Notes under the pieces: generated by a model
Told to the model about the DNA's origin: nothing
The model's database searches: none
What the model saw: only the letters and a program-made list of their open reading frames with translations
Part shown: positions 25,322 through 33,995 of the stretch, in pieces
How positions within the stretch are numbered: position 1 is the first letter of the stretch
How the letters are laid out: every line of letters begins with the position of its first letter
Origin: CAZAQK01 sp046344715
GTDB lineage: Bacteria; Pseudomonadota; Alphaproteobacteria; Rickettsiales; SXRF01
Assembly: GCA_046344715.1 (NCBI GenBank)
Contig: JBKDKX010000012.1
Span: 41,518-105,517 of the forward strand
Length of the DNA: 64,000 nt
Reading direction: 5' to 3'
Position numbers and translations under genes: made by a program

Positions 25322-26093
25322 GATGAAAGAGATGAAAAAGATAAAAGGCTTGGCTACTTTTGTATCATTTATCCTCTTCATCTCTTTCATTTCATTCATT
25401 CCTCACGATGCCCTCGCGCAATCCATGACCGTCGATCTTGCCAATACTAGCGGTGGCACGGCATCAGCACGGCTGATTCAGCTTATCGCGGTGATGACGA
25501 TTATCTCCTTGGCTCCTTCGATTCTCATCATGATGACGTCATTCATGCGTATCGTGATTGTGCTTTCCTTCCTGCGCAGCGCGTTGGGTTTGCAGCAAAC
25601 GCCGCCGAATGCGGTGCTTGTTTCGCTGGCATTATTCCTTACGGCATTCATCATGGCGCCAGCGTTTGAGCAGGCCTATAATGATGGAGTGCAGCCGCTC
25701 TTGGAAGAAGAAATTGATGAAAAGCAGGCGCTGGAGCGCATCGGCGCGCCGTTTCACGAATTCATGATGGCGCATGTGCGCGAGAAAGACCTTGAGCTTT
25801 TTGTCAGTATGTCGAAGGATGTGGAAATAGAAAAACCGGAGGATACGCCATTTCGTATATTAATTCCTGCCTTCATGATAAGCGAGCTGAAGCGTGCCTT
25901 TGAAATTGGGTTTCTAATATTTATTCCGTTTGTGGTGATTGATATGCTTATTTCCTCCATCCTGATGGCGATGGGTATGATGATGTTGCCACCGGTGATG
26001 ATTTCCTTGCCGTTCAAGCTGATTTTCTTTGTGCTGGTAGATGGCTGGTATATGATTTGCGGTAGTCTGATTAAAAGTTTTGGAACGGTATAA
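25314..26093 (+). CDS. fliP: Flagellar export gate protein FliP
   Basis: A core channel subunit of the flagellar type III export gate. A cleavable signal (to about residue 33) precedes LIAVMTIISLAPSILIMMTSFMRIVIVLSFLR and the second conserved block ending in GMMMLPPVMISLPFKLIFFVLVDGW. Starts at 25314, 25323 and 25332 are all possible; the first overlaps the fliO stop and is used here (259 residues). fliQ, fliR and flhB are not adjacent. Confidence 0.95.
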   Translation: MSRMKEMKKIKGLATFVSFILFISFISFIPHDALAQSMTVDLANTSGGTASARLIQLIAVMTIISLAPSILIMMTSFMRIVIVLSFLRSALGLQQTPPNAVLVSLALFLTAFIMAPAFEQAYNDGVQPLLEEEIDEKQALERIGAPFHEFMMAHVREKDLELFVSMSKDVEIEKPEDTPFRILIPAFMISELKRAFEIGFLIFIPFVVIDMLISSILMAMGMMMLPPVMISLPFKLIFFVLVDGWYMICGSLIKSFGTV

Positions 26094-26332
26094 TGCATTT
26101 TCTTGGAGCAATTTTTTCAGGGCTGTTTATCGCACTACTGGTTGCGGTGGCGCTGACCTTTGGCCTTGCGTTGATGGGGGCATTGCTCATTGTTGCGTTC
26201 ACCACCGCCGCAATTTTTTATGGCAAGCAGATGTGGAGTCGCTGGAGATTCAAGCGCAATGCCGCGCAGTCAGAAGGTGTTGTGCGAATCATTGAAGCGG
26301 AATATACGGAAATCATACGAAAGGAAGACTGA
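26093..26332 (+). CDS. Small membrane protein of unknown function after fliP
   Basis: 79 residues: two close hydrophobic segments (about 3-25 and 27-44), then a basic stretch QMWSRWRFKRN and an acidic tail. Starts with the TAATG overlap of the fliP stop, so coupled to it. No family recognised. Confidence 0.6.
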   Translation: MHFLGAIFSGLFIALLVAVALTFGLALMGALLIVAFTTAAIFYGKQMWSRWRFKRNAAQSEGVVRIIEAEYTEIIRKED

Positions 26333-26334
26333 GT

Positions 26335-26556
26335 ATGCGCGCATTATTGATACTGTTACCATTGCTTGCTGCATGTGCTGTAGAGCCCGACCGTGCGGCA
26401 ATCGCAAAATGTCAGGGTATGGGCAACGCACCAGGCACGGCCGAATATGACACCTGCGTGCGTGAGGAAAGTGCTGCAAGAGTCATGGAGCAGCAACGCC
26501 GTGAATATGAGCAGATGAAGCAGAACGAGCAGGATTGGAAACTGCGGAGATATTAG
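26335..26556 (+). CDS. Small putative lipoprotein
   Basis: 73 residues with a short signal ending in the lipobox LLAAC (Cys17), then a soluble domain with two further cysteines (KCQGMG and DTCVRE) that may form a disulfide, and a charged Glu/Gln/Arg helix. Starts 2 nt after the previous gene. Function unknown. Confidence 0.6.
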   Translation: MRALLILLPLLAACAVEPDRAAIAKCQGMGNAPGTAEYDTCVREESAARVMEQQRREYEQMKQNEQDWKLRRY

Positions 26557-26559
26557 CGG

Positions 26560-26835
26560 TTACAGGCCAAGTGCGTCGTAACCGATAACCTCTGGGCATG
26601 GCTCAGGCTCAGGGAAATATTCAGGCTCAGGCTCAGGGAAATGTTCAGGCTCAGGAAAGGGTGCTGGTTCTGGATTTTGACATTTAACGTAAGGCTTAGT
26701 TTCAAACATTGCCTTATAGTTTCTTTCCTTTATTGAGCGCGCATCGGCACCGGATCCGGAAAAAATAAGGCTGGCAAGTGTAAGTGCTGTCGTAAGAAGC
26801 AATCCCTGTTGTATATTTTTTGTTCTTTTGGTCAT
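26560..26835 (-). CDS. Secreted protein with Pro-Glu-Pro repeats
   Basis: 91 residues from ATG 26833-26835 (9 more if an upstream start is used). A signal peptide with a basic start (TKRTKNIQQG) and hydrophobic core ends near ADA; the second half is a tandem array of FPEPEP-type units broken by single His, Tyr or Cys residues, encoded by imperfect 9-18-bp repeats of a CAGGCT-like unit. Two cysteines flank the array. Function unknown; Pro-Glu stretches often span the periplasm. Confidence 0.55.
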   Translation of the reverse strand: MTKRTKNIQQGLLLTTALTLASLIFSGSGADARSIKERNYKAMFETKPYVKCQNPEPAPFPEPEHFPEPEPEYFPEPEPCPEVIGYDALGL

Positions 26836-26988
26836 AATAATATACTCCTGATGTATGAGCACATTTTACCATGGTAGTGTTACAAAATGATGACAGAAAT
26901 AATATATATATAACAATATGTTATACCGGTCTTTCCCAATGAATGGGCTTAACAGTGTGGCTAATGACCGGTGGTATGAAGATCTCGG

Positions 26989-29900
26989 CTAACGATTTGC
27001 AAAGCCCGCAATATCCCCAATGATCTTCTTCACCAGCCCAATTTTATCATCAGACGGTTTCCACTCATGGGTGAATACCACCTTTTGGTCTGGCCGGGCT
27101 TTTAGGTTTCGTACATTTTTTGCGATGTAGGTAAGCAGCGCATCGGGATTAGAAAATGTATTATTATGGAACGAAAATACTGCGCCCTTAGGGCCGGTAT
27201 CGATACGGTCAATGCCTGCTTTTTTACAGAGTGTTTTCAGGTCGAGCGTGGCGATGAGGGTTTTTGTTTCCTCCGGCATATCACCAAACCTGTCCACCAG
27301 CTCAGAGGCAAAAGCACTGATGTCATCGGCTGTTTTCAAATCTGCCGCGCGGCGATACAGGCCTAAGCGCAGTGATAAATCCTCTATGTAGGTTTCCGGG
27401 ATTAATACAGATAGGCCGAGATTGATTTGTGGTGACCAGTCAGTGCTGTCATTCTGAGGCATAGCCGAAGAATCTTTAAGATCCTTCGCTTTGCTCAGGA
27501 TGACATTATTCTTCAAGCTAGCAACTGCTTCCTCCAACATTTGTTGATATAATTCCACGCCCACTTCGCGGATATGGCCGGATTGTTCCTCGCCAACCAG
27601 ATTCCCAAAACCACGGATATCCATATCATGCGAGGCGAGGGTGAAGCCTGCACCCAGAGTATCAAGCGTACTCATTACCTCCAGCCGGCGTGTGGCATTC
27701 TTGGTGAGCAGCTTGTGGTGTGGCAGTAGGAAATACGCGTAAGCGCGCAGCTTGCCACGCCCGACGCGGCCACGCATCTGGTATAGCTGTGCAAGGCCGA
27801 ACAAATGGGCTTTATGGATAATCATGGTGTTGGCAGTCGGTATATCAAGGCCGGATTCGATGATGGCGGTGGAAAGCAGAATGTCATATTTTCCGTCATA
27901 AAAATCATTCATGACCTGATCAAGTTCTGCCGCTGGCATTTGCCCATGCCCCACTGCAATGCGTGCTTCCGGCACAATTTCTTTCATATGCACTTTGAGT
28001 TCGGCAATGTCTTTGATGCGTGGCGTGACGAGGAATGTCTGGCCACCACGGTGCATTTCGCGCAGTACCGCTTCACGGATTACCACCGGATCAAATGGCA
28101 TCACGAAGCTGCGGATGGCGAGCCTGTCTACCGGTGGAGTGGTGATGAGGCTCAGGTCGCGCACGCCAGTGAGTGCCATTTGCAGCGTGCGGGGAATAGG
28201 GGTGGCAGAAAGTGTGAGCACATGCACATTGCTTTTTAGCTCTTTTAGTTTTTCTTTCTGGCCAACACCGAAATGCTGCTCTTCATCTACAATCACAAGC
28301 CCTAAATTTTTGAACTGCACTTGCTTGGAAAGCAGGGCATGGGTGCCGATGACAATATCCACCTCACCACTCGCCAGTTGCTCTTTGGTTTCTTTTTGTT
28401 CTTTGGCAGGAACCATACGGGAAAGTTGGCGGATCTTTACGGGGAAACCTTCAAAGCGTTTGCTGAAGTTTTTATAATGCTGGCGGGCGAGTAGGGTGGT
28501 TGGAGTGATGACCGCAACTTGCATTTTTGCAGCACTGTCGCCCATAGCAGCAACAAATGCTGCCCTGAGCGCCACTTCGGTTTTGCCAAAGCCAACATCG
28601 CCGCAAATAAGTCTATCCATCGGTTTGCCGGAGTGTAAATCTTCCAGCGTTTCGCTGATTGCACGGTCCTGATCTTCCGTTTCGGCGTAAGGGAAACGTG
28701 ATACAAAATCATCATAGGTGCCTGCGGGTGTATCAATCACTACACCTGGTTTAATTTGGCGTTCGGCCGCAATCTTAAGCAATGCTTCTGCGGCAATCAG
28801 GATTTTTTCTTTAAGTTTTGCTTTGCGTGCCTGCCATGATGCACCGCCAAGTTTATCGAGCTTGGCATCTTCCTCATCCATGCCGAATTTAGACACGAGG
28901 TCGATATTCTCTACCGGCAGGAAAAGTTTATCGCCGCCGTCATAAATCAATTTCAAACAGTCATGCGCTGCGCCGGATACGGTGATGGCAACTAATCCCT
29001 CAAACCGACCAATGCCATGCTCTTTGTGCACCAGCAACTCACCTTCGTTAAAGTTGGATGCTTCCTGCAAAAATACTTCTGATTTGCGTTTTGGTGTTTT
29101 GCTGCGGGCAATGCGCTCGCCGAGTACATCCTGTTCACTTAGAATTAGTGTGGATTCTGTCTCAAATCCATTTTCCAGCGGAAGCACGGCGAGGCCTATG
29201 GTTTTGCCACGTACATCTTTTTTGTCTTTCCATGATTCAATACGAACCACATGAAACCCACGTTCGGAAAGCAATGTTTGCAGACGTTCACGTGAACCAC
29301 TCGTAAAACATGCAAGAAGTACATTCTTGCCTTGTTCAGAGGCATTGCTTACACGCTCCTTTAACTGGTCAAAGGGGGTATAGTCCGGCTGGTTCTGTGT
29401 AAAGCGGATGGCAGAGCGAAACAGTGGCGTATTATCAGGTGTATTAAATGTATCAAACTGTATGCAGGAATTTTTAAGTGTGATTGATTGCCATTCTTTT
29501 TCCATCACAAATCCAAGTTCCGGCTGGATGGGATGGTATACAGCGCCTGCTGCAAAACTTGTTTTTTTACTGCTCATGCTCAGGGCTTCTACGCGTGCAT
29601 TATAATAATCGCGGATGCTTTCATGGCGTTCTTCCAGCGTTTTGCTTGCCTCCATATCCATGCTGATGGCTGCACTCTGGCAGTAATCAAGAATTGTTTG
29701 GGTTTCGCTGTAAAACAGGGGCAGCCAGTGCTCCACGCCTGGGTAATTGTGCAGTGATGATACCGCTTCATATAGCGGATCTTCCTTGCTGATCGCGCCG
29801 AACATCTCGCGGTAATTTTCACGGAACAGGCGCACCGTGTCATCATTCAAAATCACTTCGCTTACCGGATGCAGCGCAACGCTTTCTGTATTCGTAGTGG

Positions 29901-30522
29901 TTATTTGTGAGAGCAAATCATAGCGGCGGATGGATTCAATCTCATCACCAAACCAGTCCAGCCGCAGGCCTTCGCCGAGTGCTGGCGGCACAATATCCAT
30001 GATGCTGCCGCGCAGGGCAAATTCACCGGGTTCTATGGCTTTTCCCACGCGGCGGTAACCGGCAGTGGCAAGGAATGCCACGATTCTGTCCTGCGATATG
30101 TGCTGTGATTGCTTGATGTGGAGTGTTACCGCGCGCATCAGGCTTTTAGGCGGCAATTTCTGAATGGCGGCGGAGACAGTGGTGAGGATTACAAATGGTT
30201 TTTTTACGCTGCCATCTGCCAACTGGCTAAGCACCTGCATGCGCTCTGCCATGAGGGAGGCATGTGGGGAAACGCGGTCATACGGCATGCAATCCCACGC
30301 TGGGAAATGCAGCACCTTTAAATCTGGTGCAAAGAATTCTAATGATGCGGCGAGTGTGCTAAGCGAACGGTCATTCACCGCCACATGCACGAGGGAAGAG
30401 GGGGCATCACCATATTTGCCAGCCATCAGTTCGGCAATGGCAAGACCCTCTGCACTGGCGGGAAGGCCGCTCAGTATACGGTGATTGATGGTATTGGATT
30501 GCTTAAATGGTTCTGAGGTCAT
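26989..30522 (-). CDS. mfd: Transcription-repair coupling factor Mfd
   Basis: Removes RNA polymerase stalled at lesions and recruits UvrA. 1177 residues: UvrB-like N-terminal module, RNA polymerase-interacting domain (GELLVHKEHGIGRFEGL ... LFLPVENIDLVSKFG), translocase with Walker A GDVGFGKTEVALRAA and DEEQHFG, TRG motif region and a C-terminal regulatory domain. Residues ~1006-1026, in the linker before the C-terminal domain, are encoded by an inserted palindromic repeat (27447-27505) that keeps the frame. Upstream is sdhE with a 4-nt overlap. Confidence 0.98.
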   Translation of the reverse strand: MTSEPFKQSNTINHRILSGLPASAEGLAIAELMAGKYGDAPSSLVHVAVNDRSLSTLAASLEFFAPDLKVLHFPAWDCMPYDRVSPHASLMAERMQVLSQLADGSVKKPFVILTTVSAAIQKLPPKSLMRAVTLHIKQSQHISQDRIVAFLATAGYRRVGKAIEPGEFALRGSIMDIVPPALGEGLRLDWFGDEIESIRRYDLLSQITTTNTESVALHPVSEVILNDDTVRLFRENYREMFGAISKEDPLYEAVSSLHNYPGVEHWLPLFYSETQTILDYCQSAAISMDMEASKTLEERHESIRDYYNARVEALSMSSKKTSFAAGAVYHPIQPELGFVMEKEWQSITLKNSCIQFDTFNTPDNTPLFRSAIRFTQNQPDYTPFDQLKERVSNASEQGKNVLLACFTSGSRERLQTLLSERGFHVVRIESWKDKKDVRGKTIGLAVLPLENGFETESTLILSEQDVLGERIARSKTPKRKSEVFLQEASNFNEGELLVHKEHGIGRFEGLVAITVSGAAHDCLKLIYDGGDKLFLPVENIDLVSKFGMDEEDAKLDKLGGASWQARKAKLKEKILIAAEALLKIAAERQIKPGVVIDTPAGTYDDFVSRFPYAETEDQDRAISETLEDLHSGKPMDRLICGDVGFGKTEVALRAAFVAAMGDSAAKMQVAVITPTTLLARQHYKNFSKRFEGFPVKIRQLSRMVPAKEQKETKEQLASGEVDIVIGTHALLSKQVQFKNLGLVIVDEEQHFGVGQKEKLKELKSNVHVLTLSATPIPRTLQMALTGVRDLSLITTPPVDRLAIRSFVMPFDPVVIREAVLREMHRGGQTFLVTPRIKDIAELKVHMKEIVPEARIAVGHGQMPAAELDQVMNDFYDGKYDILLSTAIIESGLDIPTANTMIIHKAHLFGLAQLYQMRGRVGRGKLRAYAYFLLPHHKLLTKNATRRLEVMSTLDTLGAGFTLASHDMDIRGFGNLVGEEQSGHIREVGVELYQQMLEEAVASLKNNVILSKAKDLKDSSAMPQNDSTDWSPQINLGLSVLIPETYIEDLSLRLGLYRRAADLKTADDISAFASELVDRFGDMPEETKTLIATLDLKTLCKKAGIDRIDTGPKGAVFSFHNNTFSNPDALLTYIAKNVRNLKARPDQKVVFTHEWKPSDDKIGLVKKIIGDIAGFANR
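27447..27505. repeat. Palindromic repeat inserted in frame in mfd
   Basis: 59 bp with inverted ends TGTCATTCTGAG and CTCAGGATGACA and inner arms CGAAGAATCTT and AAGATCCTTCG. Read on the mfd strand it adds about 20 residues (VILSKAKDLKDSS...). The same kind of ends occurs in intergenic repeats at 51251 and 52583. Confidence 0.85.
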
Positions 30523-30776
30523 TGCTTGGTGAGGTTATACGCCCTTAGCATGTCCAGGAAGGGGATATATTCATTTTTAGGCGTGTCTTTGCCGGTAAGC
30601 CAGTTCCATATATCCCAATCCTGCTCGTCTAGTAGTTTTTCATAGGTATCAAGCTGGGCAGCGGTCATTTTTACTAGATTTTCCTCAGCAAAATTGCCCA
30701 GCACTATGTCTGTTTCCTTACAGCCACGGTGCCAGCTACGGTATAACAAGCGCTTAAGGCGTACATCCTGTTCCAA
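30519..30776 (-). CDS. sdhE: FAD assembly factor SdhE
   Basis: Helps attach FAD covalently to succinate dehydrogenase SdhA. 85 residues with the RGxxE-type motif HRGCKETD (residues ~16-23) and the ending DEQDWDIWNWLTG that is typical of the family. Lies between mfd and recG as in many alphaproteobacteria, overlapping mfd by 4 nt. Confidence 0.92.
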   Translation of the reverse strand: MEQDVRLKRLLYRSWHRGCKETDIVLGNFAEENLVKMTAAQLDTYEKLLDEQDWDIWNWLTGKDTPKNEYIPFLDMLRAYNLTKQ

Positions 30777-30867
30777 GTTATTAATCCAAAACCTTCAAAT
30801 TAATCATTTTTTTATCATTCCGGGTCTATACTTAAACTCAGAAACCGTAACAAATCCGGATACATAT

Positions 30868-31800
30868 ATGCTACTCGGCTACCGAAGCGACGACGCCGTT
30901 GTCACCATCTGCCAGAATAACGCTAAAAAGTCGATAGAAATTACCGACGTCAACAAGATTGCCGAAAGTATGCTGGGCTACAGCCATGGGGATCTTACCG
31001 GCAAAAATTTAGGGAGCATCCTGCCACCGCGCATTGCAGAAATGATGGGCGAGTATGTGGAATACGCCGCTGATGCCAATGATGTGGGTGAAGTACTTTC
31101 TAAAGTACAAAGTTTTGCGGTTATTGATAAAAACGGCAAGGAAACCGGCTACCGTCTGAAGGTTGTACGTGCTGAATCCAGTGGTAATACCATCAATTTC
31201 AAGCTGGTGTTGCAAGATCGTATGGGGTTGCGCAAGAATGAAGCACTGCGTCAGGCCATTCAGGAAAATTTCAAGGGGCATGAGGTGCTGGATCCCATCA
31301 CGCATCTGCCGGATAAATACTCACTCGGTAAAGATATTGAGTTGATGGGCTACTATAACAGCAAGAGCGATCTGCGTACTTGCTTCGCCGTTTTACAGAT
31401 TGATCATTTTGATGATTATTTTTCGCAATATGGCAATAATATCTGCATTTCCATTGTGAAGCATATGGCAATGATTTGCAGGCAAAATCTGCGCCCAGAT
31501 GACGTGGTGGGTAGTGTAGCCGCCAAACGTCTTGGCGTGTTGCTGCTGGATACCACACCGGAATCTGCCCGCATGGTGTTTAACCGTCTGCGTTGGCAGA
31601 TTGCCGCCAACCCTTTTGACCTGCCAAATAAAACCACGCTTGGGCTTTCCGTGAGCATTACATTCGCCCGTGTGGGTGGTGTGATTGCTGATCGCAATTT
31701 GATAGATGATTGCACGGCGGCTATGGATTCACTGGGTGCAGATACCGCCAATGCGCTTGTTGAAATCGACGAGGCGGATAAACGCAGTGCTAAGTTCTAA
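30868..31800 (+). CDS. PAS protein with degenerate GGDEF domain
   Basis: 310 residues from ATG 30868 (GGA 8 nt upstream). A PAS-like region (~20-125; IEITDVNKIAESMLGYSHGDLTGKN) is followed by a short linker and a GGDEF-fold domain starting DPITHLPDKYSLGKDI. The active-site GG(D/E)EF is replaced by AAKRLG, so diguanylate cyclase activity is not expected. It may act as a receptor or scaffold. Divergent from sdhE-mfd. Confidence 0.75.
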   Translation: MLLGYRSDDAVVTICQNNAKKSIEITDVNKIAESMLGYSHGDLTGKNLGSILPPRIAEMMGEYVEYAADANDVGEVLSKVQSFAVIDKNGKETGYRLKVVRAESSGNTINFKLVLQDRMGLRKNEALRQAIQENFKGHEVLDPITHLPDKYSLGKDIELMGYYNSKSDLRTCFAVLQIDHFDDYFSQYGNNICISIVKHMAMICRQNLRPDDVVGSVAAKRLGVLLLDTTPESARMVFNRLRWQIAANPFDLPNKTTLGLSVSITFARVGGVIADRNLIDDCTAAMDSLGADTANALVEIDEADKRSAKF

Positions 31801-31838
31801 TTAGCTGACATCAGCATTTTATACGTTATGCTGTATGC

Positions 31839-33995
31839 ATGCGGCACGAACTGTTGTTTTTCCTGTTCTCACAGATAACGCGTATTAAGGGCGTAGGTGG
31901 TGCCACGGCCAAAGCGCTGGAGCGTTTGCTGCCGCCTGCAACCACAACAGGCGGCCTGCCTACCGTGCGTGATATATTATTTCATCTGCCTGTGGGGTTG
32001 GTGGACAGAAGGCTTACTTTTCCATTGTCGCAGATACCTAAGGAACCGGTGGTTGCCACATTTGTGGTGGAGGTAGATGAACATATTCCACCAAAGCAGA
32101 AACGTTATGGCAAGCAGCCTTATAAAATATTATGCTCCAATGACACCGGAACACTCACGCTGGTGTTTTTCCATGCGCGTGATGATTATTTGAAACAGGC
32201 GCTGCCTGTCGGTAAAAAGCGCGTAATCAGCGGCAAGGTGGAACATTTTGATTTCCAGTTGCAGATGACGCATCCGGATGTGATTGCACCACTAGATAAA
32301 CTAGCAGATGTGCAAAAACCTGAAGCGGTATATCCGCTCACCGTTGGCCTTACCTCACGGCGTATCCATAATATTGTGATGGATGCGTTGTCTAAAATGC
32401 CAGAATTGCCGGAATGGATTGTCAATTCCAAATGGCTTTCATGGAAACAAGCGTTACAGCTTGCTCATAACCCGGAATGTGAAGATGATTTGTCACCCGT
32501 ATCGCCGGCACGTGCGCGGCTTGCGTATGATGAGATGTTCGCAAACCAGTTACATCTTGCCATCCTGCGTCGTCAGACCAAACGACAGAATGGTGAAGTG
32601 CTGAAGGGAACTGGTAAACTGATTGAGCCGCTCAAAAAATCACTGCCCTACATGCTCACTGATGGACAGGAAGCAGTGCTTTCTGAAATTTATAAAGATA
32701 TGGAATCCGGCCACCGCATGACACGGCTTTTGCAAGGTGATGTTGGCAGCGGTAAAACAATCGTTGCATTATTTGCGATGCTGCGTGCAGTAGAGCAGGG
32801 TGCGCAGGCAGCGCTGATGGTACCCACCGAACTCATTGCCCAGCAGCATTATGAGAATATCAGATCCTTGTTGAATAATTCTAATGTAGTACTCCTCACA
32901 GGCAGTGTAAAAGGCAAAGCACGCAAGGATGCGTTGGAGGCCATTAAAAACGGTGATGCCGGAATTATCATCGGCACGCACGCGCTATTTCAGGAACATG
33001 TTGAATTCAAAAATCTTGCGCTGGTAGTGATTGATGAGCAGCACCGCTTTGGTGTGGAGCAACGCATGGCACTGAGCCACAAGGGGAATAATCCGCACTT
33101 GTTACATCTTACGGCAACGCCGATTCCGCGCTCACTTTCCATGACGCTGTATGGCGATATGGATTCCTCAAAGCTTACCGAAAAACCGGCAGGCCGCCAG
33201 CCGATTACCACACGTCTTATTCCGCTTTCGCGTTATAATGAAATTATGGAGCGCCTCAAAGCGGCACTGGACAGGGGCGAGAAGGCGTATTGGATATGTC
33301 CCTTGATTGACGATCATACTATCGGTGATGAGCAATTACAGACAGATATAGCAGCAGCTACGTTACGTCATAAAGAATTCACCGCACGATTCGGCAATAT
33401 GGTTGGCCTTGTACATGGGCGCATGAAAACGGATGAGCGTAATGCTGAAATGCAAAAATTCACCGCAGGAGAAACACGTTTACTGGTTGCTACCACCGTG
33501 GTGGAAGTTGGTGTGGATATAAAAGACGCCACCATCATTGTGATAGAAAAAGCAGAACGCTTCGGGCTTGCACAGCTACACCAGCTGCGTGGTCGTGTGG
33601 GGCGTGGTAACAAGCAGAGCGCGTGTGTGCTGCTTTATACCGAAGGAAATGGTGATAATTCCGTTCACCATCCACCGTCCACCATCCAGCGTCTTTCTGT
33701 GCTTAGAGAAACCGAAGACGGGTTCAAAATTGCTGAAGCAGATCTTGCCATTCGCGGCGAGGGCGACACAATAGGTGTGCGGCAAAGCGGATTACCAAAA
33801 ACCATTTTTATGGATTTATTGTATCATCAGGAATTGCTGGAGCAGGCGCGGGATGATGCCTTTGCATTGCTCGAACAAGACCCTGAATTAAAAAGTCCAC
33901 GCGGAGAAGCAGCCAGACTGCTGCTTCAGCTTTTTATGAAAGAATATGAATCAGCTACTCGCGAGGAGCATCGCGAAGTAAGTAGAGTAAGATAG
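31839..33995 (+). CDS. recG: ATP-dependent DNA helicase RecG
   Basis: Regresses stalled forks and acts on recombination intermediates. 718 residues: N-terminal wedge/OB domain (TRIKGVGGATAKALERLLP ... RYGKQPYKIL), helicase core with GDVGSGKTIVALFAM (Walker A) and DEQHRFG (Walker B), C-terminal QLHQLRGRVGRGN and LAIRGEGDTIGVRQSG. Close after the PAS gene; convergent with the aminotransferase. Confidence 0.97.
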   Translation: MRHELLFFLFSQITRIKGVGGATAKALERLLPPATTTGGLPTVRDILFHLPVGLVDRRLTFPLSQIPKEPVVATFVVEVDEHIPPKQKRYGKQPYKILCSNDTGTLTLVFFHARDDYLKQALPVGKKRVISGKVEHFDFQLQMTHPDVIAPLDKLADVQKPEAVYPLTVGLTSRRIHNIVMDALSKMPELPEWIVNSKWLSWKQALQLAHNPECEDDLSPVSPARARLAYDEMFANQLHLAILRRQTKRQNGEVLKGTGKLIEPLKKSLPYMLTDGQEAVLSEIYKDMESGHRMTRLLQGDVGSGKTIVALFAMLRAVEQGAQAALMVPTELIAQQHYENIRSLLNNSNVVLLTGSVKGKARKDALEAIKNGDAGIIIGTHALFQEHVEFKNLALVVIDEQHRFGVEQRMALSHKGNNPHLLHLTATPIPRSLSMTLYGDMDSSKLTEKPAGRQPITTRLIPLSRYNEIMERLKAALDRGEKAYWICPLIDDHTIGDEQLQTDIAAATLRHKEFTARFGNMVGLVHGRMKTDERNAEMQKFTAGETRLLVATTVVEVGVDIKDATIIVIEKAERFGLAQLHQLRGRVGRGNKQSACVLLYTEGNGDNSVHHPPSTIQRLSVLRETEDGFKIAEADLAIRGEGDTIGVRQSGLPKTIFMDLLYHQELLEQARDDAFALLEQDPELKSPRGEAARLLLQLFMKEYESATREEHREVSRVR

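Noticed and set aside
24145..26332. CRISPR-like or phage-like content anywhere in the window
   Set aside because: No direct-repeat/spacer array and no phage structural genes were seen; repeated units are palindromic or within proteins.
26900..26985. CCGGTC/GACCGG inverted sequence after mfd as a terminator
   Set aside because: The arms are far apart and no T run follows; too weak to list as a feature.
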